From Hahellaceae bacterium (GTDB taxonomy: Bacteria > Pseudomonadota > Gammaproteobacteria > Pseudomonadales > Oleiphilaceae): a stretch of DNA of 64,000 nucleotides. This document shows positions 18,423 through 27,580 of the stretch, piece by piece. The DNA lies in NCBI GenBank assembly GCA_024234575.1, contig JACKOB010000006.1:62001-126000 (forward strand), read 5' to 3'. The position numbers and the translations under genes are program-made. The notes beneath the pieces are model-generated. The model did no database searches, had not been told where the DNA came from, and saw only the letters and a list, made by a program, of their open reading frames with translations. The number at the start of each line of letters is the position of its first letter. Positions within the stretch are counted from its first letter, which is position 1.

Positions 18423-18761
18423 TTAGTGGCCCATAAATTCATCTATCAGCACTGCCAGTTTTTCGCAAAGGTGCGACTCAAACTCATCAAGGCTTTTATC
18501 GAAATGCGCTAAATATTTTTCGGCTTGTGTGTGGTTCATTTTTTTACCGACAACATTGTATTGCATCTCGGGAAGACTCTTATCTTCTCTGGGTACGATA
18601 TTCCAGTGGACATAGTCAGCGTCCAATGGCGCAAGCTCTTTCTGCGCAAACTGGCAAAAATCGACTATTTTGTTTTTCCCCTCTGGGCCAAGGCAACCAG
18701 GCTCAACGCGATAAGTTACGGTTAATTTTTTACTATCGGGCAACGGCAAAGATACTTTCAT
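18423..18761 (-). CDS. Small conserved-looking cytoplasmic protein, unknown function
   Basis: 112 residues, no signal or membrane segment. The middle contains GPEGKNKIVDFCQFAQ and VPREDKSLPEMQY, which look like conserved blocks, then a helical C-terminus. I believe similar short proteins occur in other marine gammaproteobacteria but cannot name a family. It is monocistronic and lies between convergent and same-strand neighbours. Base composition matches the surroundings. Confidence 0.65.
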   Translation of the reverse strand: MKVSLPLPDSKKLTVTYRVEPGCLGPEGKNKIVDFCQFAQKELAPLDADYVHWNIVPREDKSLPEMQYNVVGKKMNHTQAEKYLAHFDKSLDEFESHLCEKLAVLIDEFMGH

Positions 18762-18916
18762 TCAACTTAACTCCAAACCCATGGGTCGTTAGAGATAATA
18801 GTAGAGCAGTTCACCGAAATTACCGAATTATTAAAAGCTAGATATAATATGTTGTCAGCCACAAGGACGGATGACTGACAACAGGTGTGAAAGCTAACAG
18901 TTACCCCTCTCACATA

Positions 18917-20137
18917 TTACAACCTTAAATCACTATCCTTATACTCCAGGCCTTTTGTCTTTGCCTGCTTTTGAATGGTTTCAAACACCTGGTAATCTAA
19001 TGACGCCTCGCTGGCGGCGGTGCCAGCGACTTCGTTTTCAACGTAGTCTCGGCGCTCTTTGGTCAGGTCAGACAACGCTTTTTGCAATCGTTGTCGCTGT
19101 TCGGATTTTTCACTGATTAACGTTTGTTGTACGGCAGGAGCCAGAGCGCGTAACTCATCTGGCAGCAGGCTTTGGTCCAGTTCTTTGACATCAACTTTCC
19201 CGGTTGCGACATCGTCAACCAACTCACTTTCTCCCAACAGATTTTTCGCACCACTGGCTGAGCTGTTAAATTCGGCTCTTCTGGCAAGTGCCGACGGGCT
19301 GGCTTTTTCGTAAAGCTCATCACTCAGGCGCTCTTTGTTCTTTAACGACGCTCGCTTTTCTTCTGTGCCATAAAAGATTCGGGTATCTTCAATTTTTTTG
19401 GCAATCATCGCAATTTTGCTGTCGTAGGGCGTTGTTACGGCTATGGCACCGCCATTTTGGGCAACAGTAAAGTAATCGCCGCCCCCCAGGCTGGCCATGC
19501 TTTGCCAGTTTTGCTTAGTGGATGCATCATTACCGCATTGAATGGTATTAACGAGAATGCCTTTACTCTTAGCTTGTGCGATTGAGTCTTGATAGCGCAC
19601 GTCATTTTGATAATCCATGTGCGGTGGCGCATCGCCAACGAGAAATATCACCTGATAACTATTTTGCTGGCTGCTCCAGGATATATCCTGGACCGCTTCA
19701 TGTAGTGCCTGATTAACGCTTTCCGGTGTGTCGCCACCTCCTTGCGCTTGCAGTTGCATCAGCTTCGCATAAACCGAATCCAGATCATCGGTTAAATCTG
19801 TGGTGAGTGTCACGTAAGCATCGCCCCGGTCACGGTAGGCGACAAGTCCGATTTTGATGTTCGGTGCCGGGTCTGCGGTGGCCATGGTACTGGCAATCGA
19901 CCAGATTTTTTCCTTCGCGGCCTCAATCATACCGCTCATGCTGCCGGTTGTATCAAGTACAAATACTACTTCAATATTAGGTATTTCTACGGCATTTTGT
20001 GGCGGTATCATAGGTTGTGTATTGGCGATTGGCGGCACGGTAACGGGGGGCATCACTTTGGCATTTAACTCTGGATAGAGCGCAATTGACGCGGTGGTTA
20101 CGACGAACAATGTGGTAGCGAGTAATGAAGTTTTCAT
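18917..20137 (-). CDS. Exported von Willebrand factor A domain protein
   Basis: 406 residues. Residues 1-26 are a signal peptide or anchor. A short Pro-rich linker (30-48) precedes a vWA domain (about 53-260) whose MIDAS begins DTTGSMSG at residue 62; the usual DxSxS is DxTxS here. Residues 270-406 are charged and helical, without a membrane anchor or LPXTG-type sorting signal. It is third in the pspA-like, membrane protein, vWA operon, 17 bases after the second gene. The likely role is a metal-dependent protein-protein contact in the periplasm, possibly as input or effector for the divergent two-component system. Confidence 0.82.
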   Translation of the reverse strand: MKTSLLATTLFVVTTASIALYPELNAKVMPPVTVPPIANTQPMIPPQNAVEIPNIEVVFVLDTTGSMSGMIEAAKEKIWSIASTMATADPAPNIKIGLVAYRDRGDAYVTLTTDLTDDLDSVYAKLMQLQAQGGGDTPESVNQALHEAVQDISWSSQQNSYQVIFLVGDAPPHMDYQNDVRYQDSIAQAKSKGILVNTIQCGNDASTKQNWQSMASLGGGDYFTVAQNGGAIAVTTPYDSKIAMIAKKIEDTRIFYGTEEKRASLKNKERLSDELYEKASPSALARRAEFNSSASGAKNLLGESELVDDVATGKVDVKELDQSLLPDELRALAPAVQQTLISEKSEQRQRLQKALSDLTKERRDYVENEVAGTAASEASLDYQVFETIQKQAKTKGLEYKDSDLRL

Positions 20138-20154
20138 GTCGATATCTCCTGGTA

Positions 20155-20730
20155 TTAGTGATTAACAAGTTTTTGCAGTGCCGCTTCGGCGGCTTGCTGG
20201 GCTTGATTGAATTCCGCATTGGCGCTTTCAGAGGGTGTGCCTGCCATCAATGGCTGTTTTGTTCCGGTCAGTTTTTTAGGGATAAACGCCGTGAGTGACT
20301 GCAGCAGAAAGAAAACCCAGAACCCTAGAAATACGCTTTGGTGATAGCGAAAGGCTGAGGCCGCAACGATGAAAGACAGCATCGTCAACAGCATGTCTGC
20401 CAACGCGCAAAAGATGCTTTGGTAGTAGTAGGTGGAACGAGCCAGCCATATAAAACCAGCCAATGCACTAAGCGTTACCAGGGCGGAAGGTGTGAGAAAA
20501 GTCAAAACGATCATTAACATGATGAGTACTGCCGGTACGCCAAGCATGCCTGTTTTACGAGGGTGTTTGGCGATGAGCATGACAATGTAGGCAATACACA
20601 CCACCGCAGCAGCGATTTCTAACGAATACGATGCGGGCAATACCAACGTCAACACGTAAAAAAGAACGCTTCCTAAAAGGCTGACGGCAAATCCGATAGT
20701 TGCGCTTTGGGCAAAACTAAGGTGTTTCAT
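20155..20730 (-). CDS. Multi-pass membrane protein, unknown function
   Basis: 191 residues, with six hydrophobic segments between about 10 and 165 and a soluble tail rich in Ala and Gln (166-191). No family was recognised. AAGGAGG precedes the ATG, which overlaps the PspA-like stop by four bases (ATGA), so translation is probably coupled. It probably provides the membrane partner of the PspA-like protein, replacing the PspB/PspC pair of the E. coli system; this is inference from position only. Confidence 0.7.
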   Translation of the reverse strand: MKHLSFAQSATIGFAVSLLGSVLFYVLTLVLPASYSLEIAAAVVCIAYIVMLIAKHPRKTGMLGVPAVLIMLMIVLTFLTPSALVTLSALAGFIWLARSTYYYQSIFCALADMLLTMLSFIVAASAFRYHQSVFLGFWVFFLLQSLTAFIPKKLTGTKQPLMAGTPSESANAEFNQAQQAAEAALQKLVNH

Positions 20731-21275
20731 TGTGCACCTCCTTGTTTATCTTTGTTGGCGCGCCGCTGTTTTTCACGTAGCAGGGCGATGTCGATATCGT
20801 CGGCCGTAATAGTCATAGCAAAGTCATCGGAACAAGATATCGGTTGGGAAGGTTCTGTCAGTGCGGCGCATTTTTGTTTCAACCCGTCAATCGTCATTTG
20901 TTGCTGCAGTATTTGCTTCTCTTGCTTGGCAATGGATTCGAGACGTTGTTGGTTCTGGCTCTTGATGGTCTGCAACAGGTTGGTCGATTGTAGTTTGCGT
21001 CTGACGAGGTTTTTGGCCAGCGCATCGTCTTTCGCGTCGATTGCCAAGTCGAGGGATTCTTCAATACGGCAAAGCTCCGTGCTGAGTGATGCTTCTACCC
21101 CCGTTAGACGCTCATGGTCTGATTGAAGCTGCTGCAACTGCAGCTGGTTTTTTAACAACGCTGCTTCCATTTCTCTGATCGATTGTTTTAGTAAAGCTGA
21201 TGGATCTTCAATCTGATCCAGCATGGCGTGAATGTCTGCATGCAGTAATTGATTAAACCTTTTCAGTAATGCCAT
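20727..21275 (-). CDS. PspA/IM30-like coiled-coil protein
   Basis: 182 residues from the ATG at 21275, which has GGAGACAACCC ahead of it. The N-terminus ALLKRFNQLLHADIHAMLDQIEDP matches the amphipathic helix and start of PspA/IM30, then a long coiled coil runs to about residue 145. It is shorter than E. coli PspA (222). PspA-type proteins oligomerise on stressed inner membrane and restrain transcription activators. Here no pspF, pspB or pspC is nearby; a membrane protein and a vWA protein follow instead. The exact partners are unknown. Confidence 0.75.
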   Translation of the reverse strand: MALLKRFNQLLHADIHAMLDQIEDPSALLKQSIREMEAALLKNQLQLQQLQSDHERLTGVEASLSTELCRIEESLDLAIDAKDDALAKNLVRRKLQSTNLLQTIKSQNQQRLESIAKQEKQILQQQMTIDGLKQKCAALTEPSQPISCSDDFAMTITADDIDIALLREKQRRANKDKQGGAQ

Positions 21276-21353
21276 GGGTTGTCTCCTGTGCCTTGTGTGT
21301 TGGATGATGAGTCCACTATAAAAGTGCTGCACAGATAATTTGAGACACTGCCA

Positions 21354-21391
21354 GGTAAAACTGTGGGGCGTACTTTTACATAAGTTTTACC
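21354..21391. promoter_or_regulatory. Candidate operator between the pspA-like and response-regulator operons
   Basis: GGTAAAAC (21354-21361) and GTTTTACC (21384-21391) are perfect inverted copies. TTTTAC also repeats directly at 21374 and 21385, an 11-base period as expected for tandem OmpR-family binding. The site lies in the 161-base divergent region, so the adjacent regulator could control both operons. Confidence 0.4.
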
Positions 21392-21436
21392 AACAGGCAG
21401 GTGCGAATCCTGCGCTGTCTTGCTAGGCTGTTAAAC

Positions 21437-22138
21437 ATGGAAAAGAAACTGAAATTACTCATTGTTGAAGATGAAATCGCCATTCGTACCGGGCTGGTGG
21501 ATGTCTTTGTCTATCATGGCTACGACGTTGATTTTAGTGGCGATGGACTCGATGGTTTGCAAAAGGCGCGGACTGGCCGTTACGACATGGTGCTGTTGGA
21601 TGTCATGTTGCCGGGCATGGATGGTTTCGAGATTTGTCGGCACATAAGGCAGCAAGACAAAGAGCAGCCGATTATTATGCTAACCGCGAAAAATACCGAT
21701 GACGCCATTATTCAGGGTTTGAGTCTTGGCGCGGATGATTATGTCGCCAAGCCTTTTTCGGTGGCGCAACTGGTATTACGGGTAGAAGCTGTCTTGCGGC
21801 GCTCCCGATCTGTGCAGGAAGACCTTAGCCAACTGACGTTTGCTGATGTTGTCATAGATACGCGAACGCTGAATGGGCACAAAGGAAGTCAGGCGCAGGT
21901 GTTTACCCGTCGTGAAGTTGACATTCTAACTTACTTGCTGCGAAACCAAGAGCGGCCAATTACCCGTGAAGAGCTGTTGCATAAAGTGTGGGGGTACGGC
22001 AAAAATTTAGAAATAGAAACCCGAACCGTTGATATTCACATTGCCAAACTGCGCCGTAAAATAGAAAGTGACAGCAAAAATCCCTCGCTGTTGGTGACCG
22101 TTCGTGGTGAAGGTTATCGCCTGATGAGCGCAGAGTAA
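21437..22138 (+). CDS. OmpR-family response regulator
   Basis: 233 residues from the ATG at 21437. The receiver domain (about 6-118) has the acidic pocket Glu11-Asp12, phospho-acceptor Asp55 in LLDVMLPG, Thr83 and Lys105 (AKPFS). The C-terminal winged helix (about 140-230) has the OmpR pattern FTRREVDILTYLL and RTVDIHIAKLRRKIE. The kinase gene starts six bases after the stop. The pair is divergent from the PspA-like operon and probably regulates it. Confidence 0.92.
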   Translation: MEKKLKLLIVEDEIAIRTGLVDVFVYHGYDVDFSGDGLDGLQKARTGRYDMVLLDVMLPGMDGFEICRHIRQQDKEQPIIMLTAKNTDDAIIQGLSLGADDYVAKPFSVAQLVLRVEAVLRRSRSVQEDLSQLTFADVVIDTRTLNGHKGSQAQVFTRREVDILTYLLRNQERPITREELLHKVWGYGKNLEIETRTVDIHIAKLRRKIESDSKNPSLLVTVRGEGYRLMSAE

Positions 22139-22144
22139 TTCCTT

Positions 22145-24337
22145 ATGGCACAGAGCAGTCATTCACTAAGCAAGCGTATCCGATTATTGCGTTGGGCTGT
22201 GTGTGCTTTTTTAGTAGCACTCTGTGTTCCGGCGATAGTGCTGGTGATGCATGCCTACAGCCAGCTGAAATGGGAAACGTTTTTTCAGTACAGTCGTCAG
22301 GCGCAAGAGTTTGCTAACCGTGTCAATCTCGATTTGTTAGCGTTTATCGAAAAGGAAGAAAGTCGTCGGTTTGCCGATTTTCAATTTCTAGTGGTCAGTG
22401 GTGACCCCGCGGTGGCATATCTCCAGCGGTCGCCTTTATCAGACCTGCCAGACCCTGATTTATCACCGGGATTGCTGGGTTATTTTCAAGTTAATGCCGA
22501 GGGTGTGGTGCATTCACCACTGCTACCAGATGACCCGGTAGATGCCTTGAAATATGGACTAACCACCACTGACATCGCCCAGCGTAAAGCTTTAGTGGGC
22601 GAGATGATCAGTGTATTGCAGGATAATCGGCTGGTTAAAAAGCGACCGGACAAGGCAAAGTTTACGGATAGAGCAGGTGTCATCGCCGAAAAGGTAGAAA
22701 ATGAATCACCGTATGCGGAGGATTCGTTAGGCGAACAGCTATCATCGGTGGTCTCTGGCATAGCCTCAGCGCCTGGTAAACTTTACGAAAGGCGTCAGGA
22801 GTCAAAGGTAGAAGATCGTGATCAGGCCTTGGCGGTTTCCCCCGCACCCGCACCCGCCGAACTGGCAAGTTCTGCACCGATGATGGAAGCGCGTGAAGAT
22901 GAGGCAGATTTTAATGCGGGTTTTCAGCGGCTAACGCAAGCGCCGACAGAGAGTAAAAGCAAAAAAGGAAGCGCCAACACCTTGGGCAAAGTAAAGGATC
23001 TGCCTATTGAGCTGAATTATCAGCAAAATAATGGCCCTTTAATCAATGAAAAACAGTCAGCCGCCTTTTTACCTGATGCTCAGTTAAAGCGGGAGAGCCG
23101 TAAAGAGCAGTCGGTGATAACACAATCTGCCGAGGTACTCGCAGATGAGAGGACATCAACAGCGCAACAGGTCAGCCTGTTCGAGAGTGATGTCGAGCCC
23201 TACGGGTTTAGCCTTTTGGGTAGCGGGCATTTTGTGTTGTATCGACAGGTGTGGAGCCAGGGACAGCGCTATATCCAAGGGGCGCTGTTTGATCAGCAGG
23301 CGTTTCTGCAGCAGCATATAGTGACTGCATTTAAAACTACCGAGTTATCTGCCATAGCGCATTTGGTTTTGGCGTATCAAGATGATGTGCTGCTTAATGT
23401 ACAGGCGAGCCGTTATCAACGTTATCTTGATGATGCTTCACAATTACGTGGTGAATTGTTGCACAGATCAACATTGCTGGCGCCTTTCGAAAATCTGGAG
23501 ATGTTATTCACTGTCAGCCAGCTCCCCGTGTCCGAGACCGTCAGCGTTATTAACTATACCGCTGTTATCTATCTGATCATTCTTGGGGCAGGCAGCCTTC
23601 TATTGTATCGCCTGGGGGCAAGGCAAATTCGCTTGGGTCAGCAGCAGCAAGATTTTGTGTCGGCGGTAAGCCATGAACTAAAAACACCACTTACCGCAAT
23701 CCGTATGTATGGAGAGATTTTAAAAGCCGGGTGGGCCAGTGAAGATAAGAAAAAAGAGTATTACGATTTTATTTATGATGAGAGTGAGCGACTTTCGCGC
23801 TTGATAAACAATGTGCTGCAACTGGCCAGATTTAATAAAAATGAACTGCAGGCAACGCTAAAAGCGCACACAGTTGGCGAGTTGGTCGACCTGATCAACG
23901 CCAAAATACTGTATCAGTGCGAAGCGGCTGGGTTTACGGTGGCGCTGCAGGCAGATCCTGAATTAAAAGACAAAGAGGTGATGGTTGATGAGGACTTCTT
24001 TCAGCAAATTATTATCAACCTTGTGGACAATGCTATTAAGTTTTCGTCTAAAGCCGAGCGCAAAGAACTTCAGATTGGTGTGAACGGAGTCAGTGAGGAT
24101 GCCGGCCGGGTTGAGTTTTTTGTAAGAGACTTTGGTCCGGGAATTCCCAAATCCCAACTGGGTAAAATCTTTCGCTTATTTTATCGGGTTGAAAGTGAGC
24201 TGACCCGCGAAACTGTAGGTACCGGCATCGGCCTGGCGTTGGTTGATCAGTTAGCGCGTGCCATGCGGGCAAAGGTAGATGTCATCAATTGCGATAGGGG
24301 GGCTAAGTTTTTGTTGGTTTTACCGGCTCGGGATTAG
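22145..24337 (+). CDS. Sensor histidine kinase with a very large extracytoplasmic region
   Basis: 730 residues. A first membrane segment (about 14-36) and a second (about 462-486) enclose about 425 residues outside the cytoplasm. That part is low-complexity in the middle (SPAPAPAELASS, charged stretches about 180-340) with a more ordered part before the second helix (about 345-455). The cytoplasmic part has an H box SHELKTP with His510, an N box NLVDNAIKFS, G1 DFGPGI, an F box RLFYRVE and G2 GTGIGLALV, so it is a complete HisKA/HATPase kinase. No HAMP or PAS domain is evident. It forms a pair with the regulator upstream. Confidence 0.9.
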   Translation: MAQSSHSLSKRIRLLRWAVCAFLVALCVPAIVLVMHAYSQLKWETFFQYSRQAQEFANRVNLDLLAFIEKEESRRFADFQFLVVSGDPAVAYLQRSPLSDLPDPDLSPGLLGYFQVNAEGVVHSPLLPDDPVDALKYGLTTTDIAQRKALVGEMISVLQDNRLVKKRPDKAKFTDRAGVIAEKVENESPYAEDSLGEQLSSVVSGIASAPGKLYERRQESKVEDRDQALAVSPAPAPAELASSAPMMEAREDEADFNAGFQRLTQAPTESKSKKGSANTLGKVKDLPIELNYQQNNGPLINEKQSAAFLPDAQLKRESRKEQSVITQSAEVLADERTSTAQQVSLFESDVEPYGFSLLGSGHFVLYRQVWSQGQRYIQGALFDQQAFLQQHIVTAFKTTELSAIAHLVLAYQDDVLLNVQASRYQRYLDDASQLRGELLHRSTLLAPFENLEMLFTVSQLPVSETVSVINYTAVIYLIILGAGSLLLYRLGARQIRLGQQQQDFVSAVSHELKTPLTAIRMYGEILKAGWASEDKKKEYYDFIYDESERLSRLINNVLQLARFNKNELQATLKAHTVGELVDLINAKILYQCEAAGFTVALQADPELKDKEVMVDEDFFQQIIINLVDNAIKFSSKAERKELQIGVNGVSEDAGRVEFFVRDFGPGIPKSQLGKIFRLFYRVESELTRETVGTGIGLALVDQLARAMRAKVDVINCDRGAKFLLVLPARD

Positions 24338-24356
24338 CGTTTGTCAAAGCAGACAC

Positions 24357-24390
24357 AAGCCATGAGGGACATGGACCCTCATACGGCTTG
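24357..24390. terminator. Hairpin between convergent kinase and PhnA-family genes
   Basis: ATGAGGG and CCCTCAT pair around a 7-base loop, extended by CAAGC with GCTTG. It lies between two stop codons. Flanking T runs are short, so it is a moderate candidate for a two-way terminator. Confidence 0.4.
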
Positions 24391-24404
24391 AGTTTAAATC
24401 TGCT

Positions 24405-24986
24405 TTAAGACTTTTTCACAAAACAGGTGAGAATCACGATACGTGTACCATTAACACGGCCTTCGATATGCTCCGGATTAGACGTCAGTGATATGCCTCG
24501 TACCGCCGTGCCCCGTTTGGCGGTAAAGTTGGCACCTTTGACATCCAGGTCTTTAATGAGGGTAACGGTATCGCCTGCTTGTAATTCAGCACCATTGCAG
24601 TCGAGTGTCGGCTCATGGTTGGGGTCAACAGGGGCGGGTTGCGTGGCCTGAGCCCATTGCATAACGGATTCTTCAAGATAGAGCATGTCGAGTAAGTCCT
24701 GTGCCCAGGTTTCGCCCATGTTTGACAGCTGCTTTAACTGTCGCCATGCCATCACTTGTACGGCGGGCTCCTGGCTCCACATGCTATCGTTCAGGCAGCG
24801 CCAATGCTTTGCGTCAGTGGTATCAGGGTTAGCTATTTGACCCAGACAGACTTCGCAAAGCATGATGCTTTTTTCGGCACTATTGTCAGAGTCCGGCGGA
24901 ATGGGAAAGGCGGTAAGGTGTGATGCAGCAGAGCAGAGCTCGCATTTCGAATCACATCGTTGAATCAGCTTTTGTTCTGTCGTCAT
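24405..24986 (-). CDS. PhnA-family zinc-ribbon protein
   Basis: 193 residues from the ATG at 24986. The N-terminal part has two cysteine pairs, CDSKCELC and CEVC, as in the PhnA zinc ribbon. The C-terminal PhnA domain (about 125-193) has DCNGAELQAGDTVTLIKDLDVKG and the KRGTAVRGISLT motif. Despite the name alkylphosphonate utilisation protein PhnA, the family is not part of the C-P lyase pathway and its function is unclear. It is monocistronic. Confidence 0.88.
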   Translation of the reverse strand: MTTEQKLIQRCDSKCELCSAASHLTAFPIPPDSDNSAEKSIMLCEVCLGQIANPDTTDAKHWRCLNDSMWSQEPAVQVMAWRQLKQLSNMGETWAQDLLDMLYLEESVMQWAQATQPAPVDPNHEPTLDCNGAELQAGDTVTLIKDLDVKGANFTAKRGTAVRGISLTSNPEHIEGRVNGTRIVILTCFVKKS

Positions 24987-25102
24987 GCTATCAGCCTCAA
25001 AAAATGTGGCTATTATGCCTTTTTGAGGCATTGATGTCAGGCAGAAATTGCAACACCGAAACAACCGTCATTCTGAGGTGTTGCGGTGCGCAGCAGATAC
25101 AA

Positions 25103-26365
25103 TTATTTGTTGCAGTGTTGGTACCATGCGAAGGCTTGTTTCAGGTCATTAAGGTTTATCGTGGCTTGTTGGCGACGCTTACCCAGTTCGCTACCACCTA
25201 ATACCAGATTAAGCTCATCGTGTTTTTTTAGTGCGTTATTTAAGTTTCCGGTCCACACGGCATTATTGGCAAAATGGTTATCACTAAACGCTTCTAGTGC
25301 TCCGTTACCAAAACGGATACCCACATCTTTGAGGGAGATATTGATGTTTGTTGATGTGTTGACGAATAAGGCTCCATTAATCACATCAAAAGACACCTGC
25401 GTTGCATAGCCTTCCTGGTCGATCTGAATGGTAGGTGTTGACAGGCGGCACTCGCCAGGGTGCTGGCCATCCCAGTTCTCTTCAATGGACCAAATGCCAA
25501 TTGCGGCCGGTCGTTTGCCTGTTAAAGTCTGGGTTACCAAGTCTGCCTTGGTTTTTGTTGGCTTCTCTGCAGCAACGCGAGCCACCGCTTCTGCCACTTT
25601 GGGCGCTTGTTTTTCTTTTGGCTTATCTAGTAATGCCACGGTTTCTACTCCGGCGGCGGTCGGCTGTTTCTCGATAATCTCATTTACCTGTGCAGCGGTA
25701 ACTTCTTCCTGTTCTGGAGTAAGTGGGGGTGCAGCTTTTGGAGCGACAGCCACAGTCTGTTTTTGCGTGGTTTTTAAAGCATTAGCTGATGCTTTTGGTT
25801 GCTCAGTGGCCGCGGTTGCTGCTGTCGTTGCTGTGACAGCTGCAGCAGTTGCGACGGCTTTTGTAGCAACAGGCGGGCGATTTGATGTGGCAACTACCGG
25901 TGGTGAGTAAACTGTTTTTGCGGACTGCTTGGTGTTGGGCACGTCAACTTTGGCTGTTTGTTCCGTTGCCGTGTATCGGCCTCTGATCATGTCCGTCGAA
26001 AAGGCACGCATGTCTTGCAGTGCTTTCGGTTCTTTAAAGCTGGGTGATGAGGCTGGCTGGCTACTTCTTGGGGGCACAATCGGCGCCGCTTCTGCTTTTG
26101 CCACCTTGGTATCCTTTACTTTAGATGCAGGAGCCTGAGGTTCTGTTTGTGTGACCGCGGATGATGCTGGCACAGATGGTTGCGCTGGTTTCGATTTCGA
26201 TGGTGTTACAACGTTTTTCTGTTGCTCAACATCATCTTCATCATTATTTAACCCTAACGTGGAGCAGCCTGTTAATAGAACGGAACCGAATAAGAGTGAA
26301 ATACAGGTGCTTCTCATCCCTATGGAGGGTACAAAATATTTGACAGCGCTCTTAATCTTAATCAT
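25103..26365 (-). CDS. Ala/Thr/Pro-rich lipoprotein, unknown function
   Basis: 420 residues from 26365; an internal ATG at 26317 would give 404 residues and a more typical 17-residue signal before the lipobox LLTGC. Residues 40-285 are low-complexity (Ala, Thr, Val, Pro, Lys), probably an extended periplasmic spacer. Residues 290-420 form an ordered domain starting with IGIWSIEENWDG and having two Cys (ECR and the terminal QHCNK). No family was recognised. A lipid-anchored, stalk-like protein at the outer membrane is the most likely topology. Confidence 0.7.
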   Translation of the reverse strand: MIKIKSAVKYFVPSIGMRSTCISLLFGSVLLTGCSTLGLNNDEDDVEQQKNVVTPSKSKPAQPSVPASSAVTQTEPQAPASKVKDTKVAKAEAAPIVPPRSSQPASSPSFKEPKALQDMRAFSTDMIRGRYTATEQTAKVDVPNTKQSAKTVYSPPVVATSNRPPVATKAVATAAAVTATTAATAATEQPKASANALKTTQKQTVAVAPKAAPPLTPEQEEVTAAQVNEIIEKQPTAAGVETVALLDKPKEKQAPKVAEAVARVAAEKPTKTKADLVTQTLTGKRPAAIGIWSIEENWDGQHPGECRLSTPTIQIDQEGYATQVSFDVINGALFVNTSTNINISLKDVGIRFGNGALEAFSDNHFANNAVWTGNLNNALKKHDELNLVLGGSELGKRRQQATINLNDLKQAFAWYQHCNK

Positions 26366-26632
26366 TTCCTTTATTCCGTTTATTCACATGGGAGAGTCAT
26401 CATTTGCAAAACAACTGACTGCCAATGAACTGCTGATCAATCCTTAACCTTATCAGCATACAGCTTGGCCAGGTCTCAAACTATTTACTGGTTAACAAGT
26501 TTCCAAGAAAAGTGACGCTAAAGAATTTAATTTGTTGGTTTCATTACCGACATTCTATCGGCAATAGAGGGAAGACAAATTAATGCTAGAATGCGCTCCT
26601 CAGTTAATAGCTAATTACAAGGATGAAATTTT

Positions 26633-27580
26633 ATGGCCGGTACCAGCTTGTTTGCGCTTCTCGATGATATTGCGACCTTACTTGATGACGTTGCAGTGAT
26701 GTCAAAAGTCGCCGCTAAAAAAACAGCGGGCGTGTTGGGAGATGACCTTGCTCTAAACGCCGAAAAAGTCACGGGGGTGCGGGCCGATAGAGAGTTACCG
26801 GTTGTTTGGGCGGTTTTTAAGGGGTCAATGCTCAATAAACTGATTCTCGTACCCCTGGCGCTAGCCATTAGTGCGATACTGCCGTGGGCCATTACGCCCT
26901 TATTAATGATTGGCGGCGCCTACCTGTGTTATGAGGGGTTCGAGAAAATAGCGCACAAGTATTTGCATCCAGAGGAGGATGCCAAAGCTGAGCACCAGGA
27001 CAAGCTTCGGGCGTTGGCCGATCCCAATGTCAACATGGTTGAATTTGAAAAAAATAAAATTAAAGGGGCCGTGCGCACAGATTTTATTCTCTCGGCTGAA
27101 ATAATCGTTATTGCTTTGGGGACCGTTCAGAGTCAGCCATTTTTGACGCAAGTGTTGGTTGTTGCCGGCATTGCCGCAGTGATGACGATAGGCGTTTACG
27201 CGTTGGTCGCCGGTATTGTGCGGCTTGATGATGCAGGCATGTATCTTATGGAAGACCAACGCGATTCCTTCTGGTCAGAAGCAAAGCGACGTACCGGTTC
27301 TTGGGTCCTTGCGGCTGCGCCGAAATTAATGAAGGCAATTTCAATTATCGGAACGATCGCAATGTTTTTAGTTGGGGGCAGCATTCTGATGCACGGCATG
27401 CCGTTTTCCCACGATTTGATGCATAGTATTGCAGTGGCCAGTGCTGCTGTGCCTTTCGCATCGGGTTTTTTGACTGTGCTGGTGCCTATGCTGATAGAGG
27501 GGGTATTCGGGGTGCTGTCTGGTGCGCTGGTGCTGGGGGTAGTTTCATCACTGGCTAAGCTGCGAAAGGTCTCCACCTAG
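26633..27580 (+). CDS. DUF808 family membrane protein (YedI-like)
   Basis: 315 residues. The N-terminus SLFALLDDIATLLDDVAVMSKVAAKKTAGVLGDD is the hallmark of DUF808, with the NAEKVTGV block after it. About six hydrophobic segments follow between 70 and 310. The family is widespread and has no established function. AAGGATG precedes the ATG. The last 33 bases overlap the converging small exported-protein gene at 27548. Confidence 0.9.
   Translation: MAGTSLFALLDDIATLLDDVAVMSKVAAKKTAGVLGDDLALNAEKVTGVRADRELPVVWAVFKGSMLNKLILVPLALAISAILPWAITPLLMIGGAYLCYEGFEKIAHKYLHPEEDAKAEHQDKLRALADPNVNMVEFEKNKIKGAVRTDFILSAEIIVIALGTVQSQPFLTQVLVVAGIAAVMTIGVYALVAGIVRLDDAGMYLMEDQRDSFWSEAKRRTGSWVLAAAPKLMKAISIIGTIAMFLVGGSILMHGMPFSHDLMHSIAVASAAVPFASGFLTVLVPMLIEGVFGVLSGALVLGVVSSLAKLRKVST

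Noticed and set aside
18917..20137. vWA protein as a sortase target
   Set aside because: The C-terminus lacks an LPXTG-like motif, hydrophobic stretch and basic tail, and no sortase gene is nearby.
25428..25910. A 160-codon open frame opposite the Ala-rich lipoprotein
   Set aside because: It is the complement of repeated Ala/Thr/Val codons and has no start signal.
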